A program made the translations under genes and the position numbers. Of a stretch of DNA of 64,000 bases, positions 62,995 to 64,000 are shown one piece after another. Position 1 is the stretch's first letter; each line of letters begins with the position of its first letter. The notes under the pieces are model-generated. The model did no database searches. It worked only from the letters and a program-made list of their open reading frames with translations, and was not told the DNA's origin. Origin of the DNA: Pelagibacterium nitratireducens (GTDB lineage Bacteria; Pseudomonadota; Alphaproteobacteria; Rhizobiales; Devosiaceae); contig NZ_CP146276.1 of assembly GCF_037044555.1 (NCBI RefSeq), forward strand, positions 95,743 through 159,742. The letters run 5' to 3'.

Positions 62995-64000
62995 ATGACT
63001 CGCCAAACCCGCTATCGCGTCGCTGGCATGGATTGCGCCAGTTGCGCAGCCAAGATCGATACCGCGGTTCGCCGGATGCCCGGCATTGAGGATGTGAAGG
63101 TCTCTGTCGTGGCTGGCACCATGACGACCACGGACAATGGAAGCGCAGATGTCGATGCGGTCAGTTCCAAAGTCGAAAGCCTTGGTTACAAGGCGAGTAA
63201 GGTCGGCGATTCCGGCCTGGAGAGCCGGGAACGGCTTGTTCCCGCGAACGATCATGACGATAGCTGCCAAGACGGCCACCACCATCATGACCATGATCAC
63301 GACGACCATAGTCATCGTCATGACGATCGAACCGGCGCACCTGGAAGAAGCACGGAGGCTCCAACCGGCACGCATGGCCATGACCACGGGCCGTTGGATG
63401 GCCCTTGGTGGAAGACGTCCAAGGCTCAACTGACCATCGTATGCGCCCTCGCGCTTGGTGCGGCATTCCTCGCCGGTCAGATGCTTCCGCAAACCCAGCC
63501 CTGGGGTTTCATCATTGCGATGTTCGTGGGGCTCATTCCCATCGCGCGGCGCGCCTACATGGGTGCAATAAATGGCAGCCCGTTCTCCATCGAGACCTTG
63601 ATGACCGTCGCAGCCATCGGCGCGGTGATCATTGGAGCGACCGAGGAAGCGGCCGTTGTCGTGCTGCTGTTCCTGGTGGGGGAACTGCTCGAGGGCATTG
63701 CGGCCAGCCGTGCCCGGGCCAGTATAACCGCGCTTGCCGATCTCATGCCCAAGACCGCGCTGCTCGAGATGGATGGCGAACCCCGCACCGTGCCCTCCGA
63801 CAGCCTGACGGTTGGAGCGGTCATTCTGGTGCGGCCGGGAGACCGCATTTCTGCGGACGGGGACGTTATCTCCGGCGACAGTGCGGTCAACGAGGCACCG
63901 GTCACCGGGGAGTCCGTGCCCAAGCGCAAGGAGGTGGACGACCGGGTCTTTGCCGGCACGGTCAACGGCGAAGGTGTGCTGCGCATCCGCGTCAGCGCGA
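62995..64000 (+). CDS. Heavy-metal P1B-type ATPase (ZntA/CadA-like), 3' end outside window
   Basis: 335 residues visible from ATG 62995. N-terminal heavy-metal domain with GMDCASCAAKID (CxxC), a His/Asp-rich linker (HHHHDHDHDDHSHRHDD and GTHGHDHG, about residues 95-145), then membrane helices and the actuator domain with TGES (in APVTGESVPK). The CPC helix, P-domain and N-domain lie beyond the window. A Zn2+/Cd2+/Pb2+ exporter under MerR promoter C. Confidence 0.94.
   Translation, partial: MTRQTRYRVAGMDCASCAAKIDTAVRRMPGIEDVKVSVVAGTMTTTDNGSADVDAVSSKVESLGYKASKVGDSGLESRERLVPANDHDDSCQDGHHHHDHDHDDHSHRHDDRTGAPGRSTEAPTGTHGHDHGPLDGPWWKTSKAQLTIVCALALGAAFLAGQMLPQTQPWGFIIAMFVGLIPIARRAYMGAINGSPFSIETLMTVAAIGAVIIGATEEAAVVVLLFLVGELLEGIAASRARASITALADLMPKTALLEMDGEPRTVPSDSLTVGAVILVRPGDRISADGDVISGDSAVNEAPVTGESVPKRKEVDDRVFAGTVNGEGVLRIRVSA

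Overview
The window looks like a stretch of a large, mosaic, conjugative plasmid from an alphaproteobacterium of the order Hyphomicrobiales (Rhizobiales). The basis is a repABC replication/partition operon, a Ti-plasmid-style luxR-luxI-trbBCDEJKLFGHI block, an RHE_PE00001-type plasmid protein, and high-GC genes with short or overlapping junctions. A Devosia/Pelagibacterium-like host is only a guess.

Layout. 0-5.7 kb: a Gabija-type defence pair. gajA (OLD ATPase/TOPRIM nuclease, 5' end outside the window) is split by an IS3-family element that itself carries an IS110/IS1111-family element in its right terminus. Removing 1311-3927 restores gajA in frame. gajB (UvrD-like helicase) is intact. 5.9-13.1 kb: five minus-strand genes joined by stop/start overlaps or a 7-bp gap: SIS+HAD fusion, phosphoribosyltransferase-like protein, P-loop ATPase, an unrecognised Rossmann-like protein, and a PfkB-family kinase with a CxxC insert. 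This is the best candidate for an undescribed system. 13.3-15.9 kb: RHE_PE00001-family protein, possible small RNA, serine recombinase, small orphan gene. 16-19.8 kb: repABC with a candidate parS and counter-transcribed RNA. 19.9-31.3 kb: quorum-sensing regulator and AHL synthase, with one lux-box-like repeat before the synthase and a second before repA, then the complete trb mating-pair-formation operon. 31.3-34.5 kb: a lipoprotein, small orphans, and decayed maintenance genes (vapB intact, vapC frameshifted, HigBA/NadS-like pair broken, parB-like remnant).

34.6-64 kb: an envelope/respiration/metal island. It holds a lone cytochrome b, two M23-peptidase/L,D-transpeptidase pairs, an NRAMP transporter, ccmIFH without ccmE, a copper-delivery and disulfide operon (DUF2946-like, PCuAC, SCO, DsbB, DsbA), ArsR and MerR regulators, a CDF exporter and the 5' end of a Zn/Cd/Pb P-type ATPase. 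Three near-identical MerR-type promoters with 19-bp spacers lie before a pair of small ORFs upstream of mntH, before the HXXEE/CDF genes, and before the P-type ATPase. This part also carries a three-level IS nest (IS3 > IS1111-type > IS21) and an IS66 element with an 8-bp target duplication.

Working view: replication, copy number and transfer appear linked through quorum sensing. The cargo is phage/conflict defence at one end and metal and envelope-stress handling at the other. IS insertion and small frameshifts have silenced several defence and maintenance genes.
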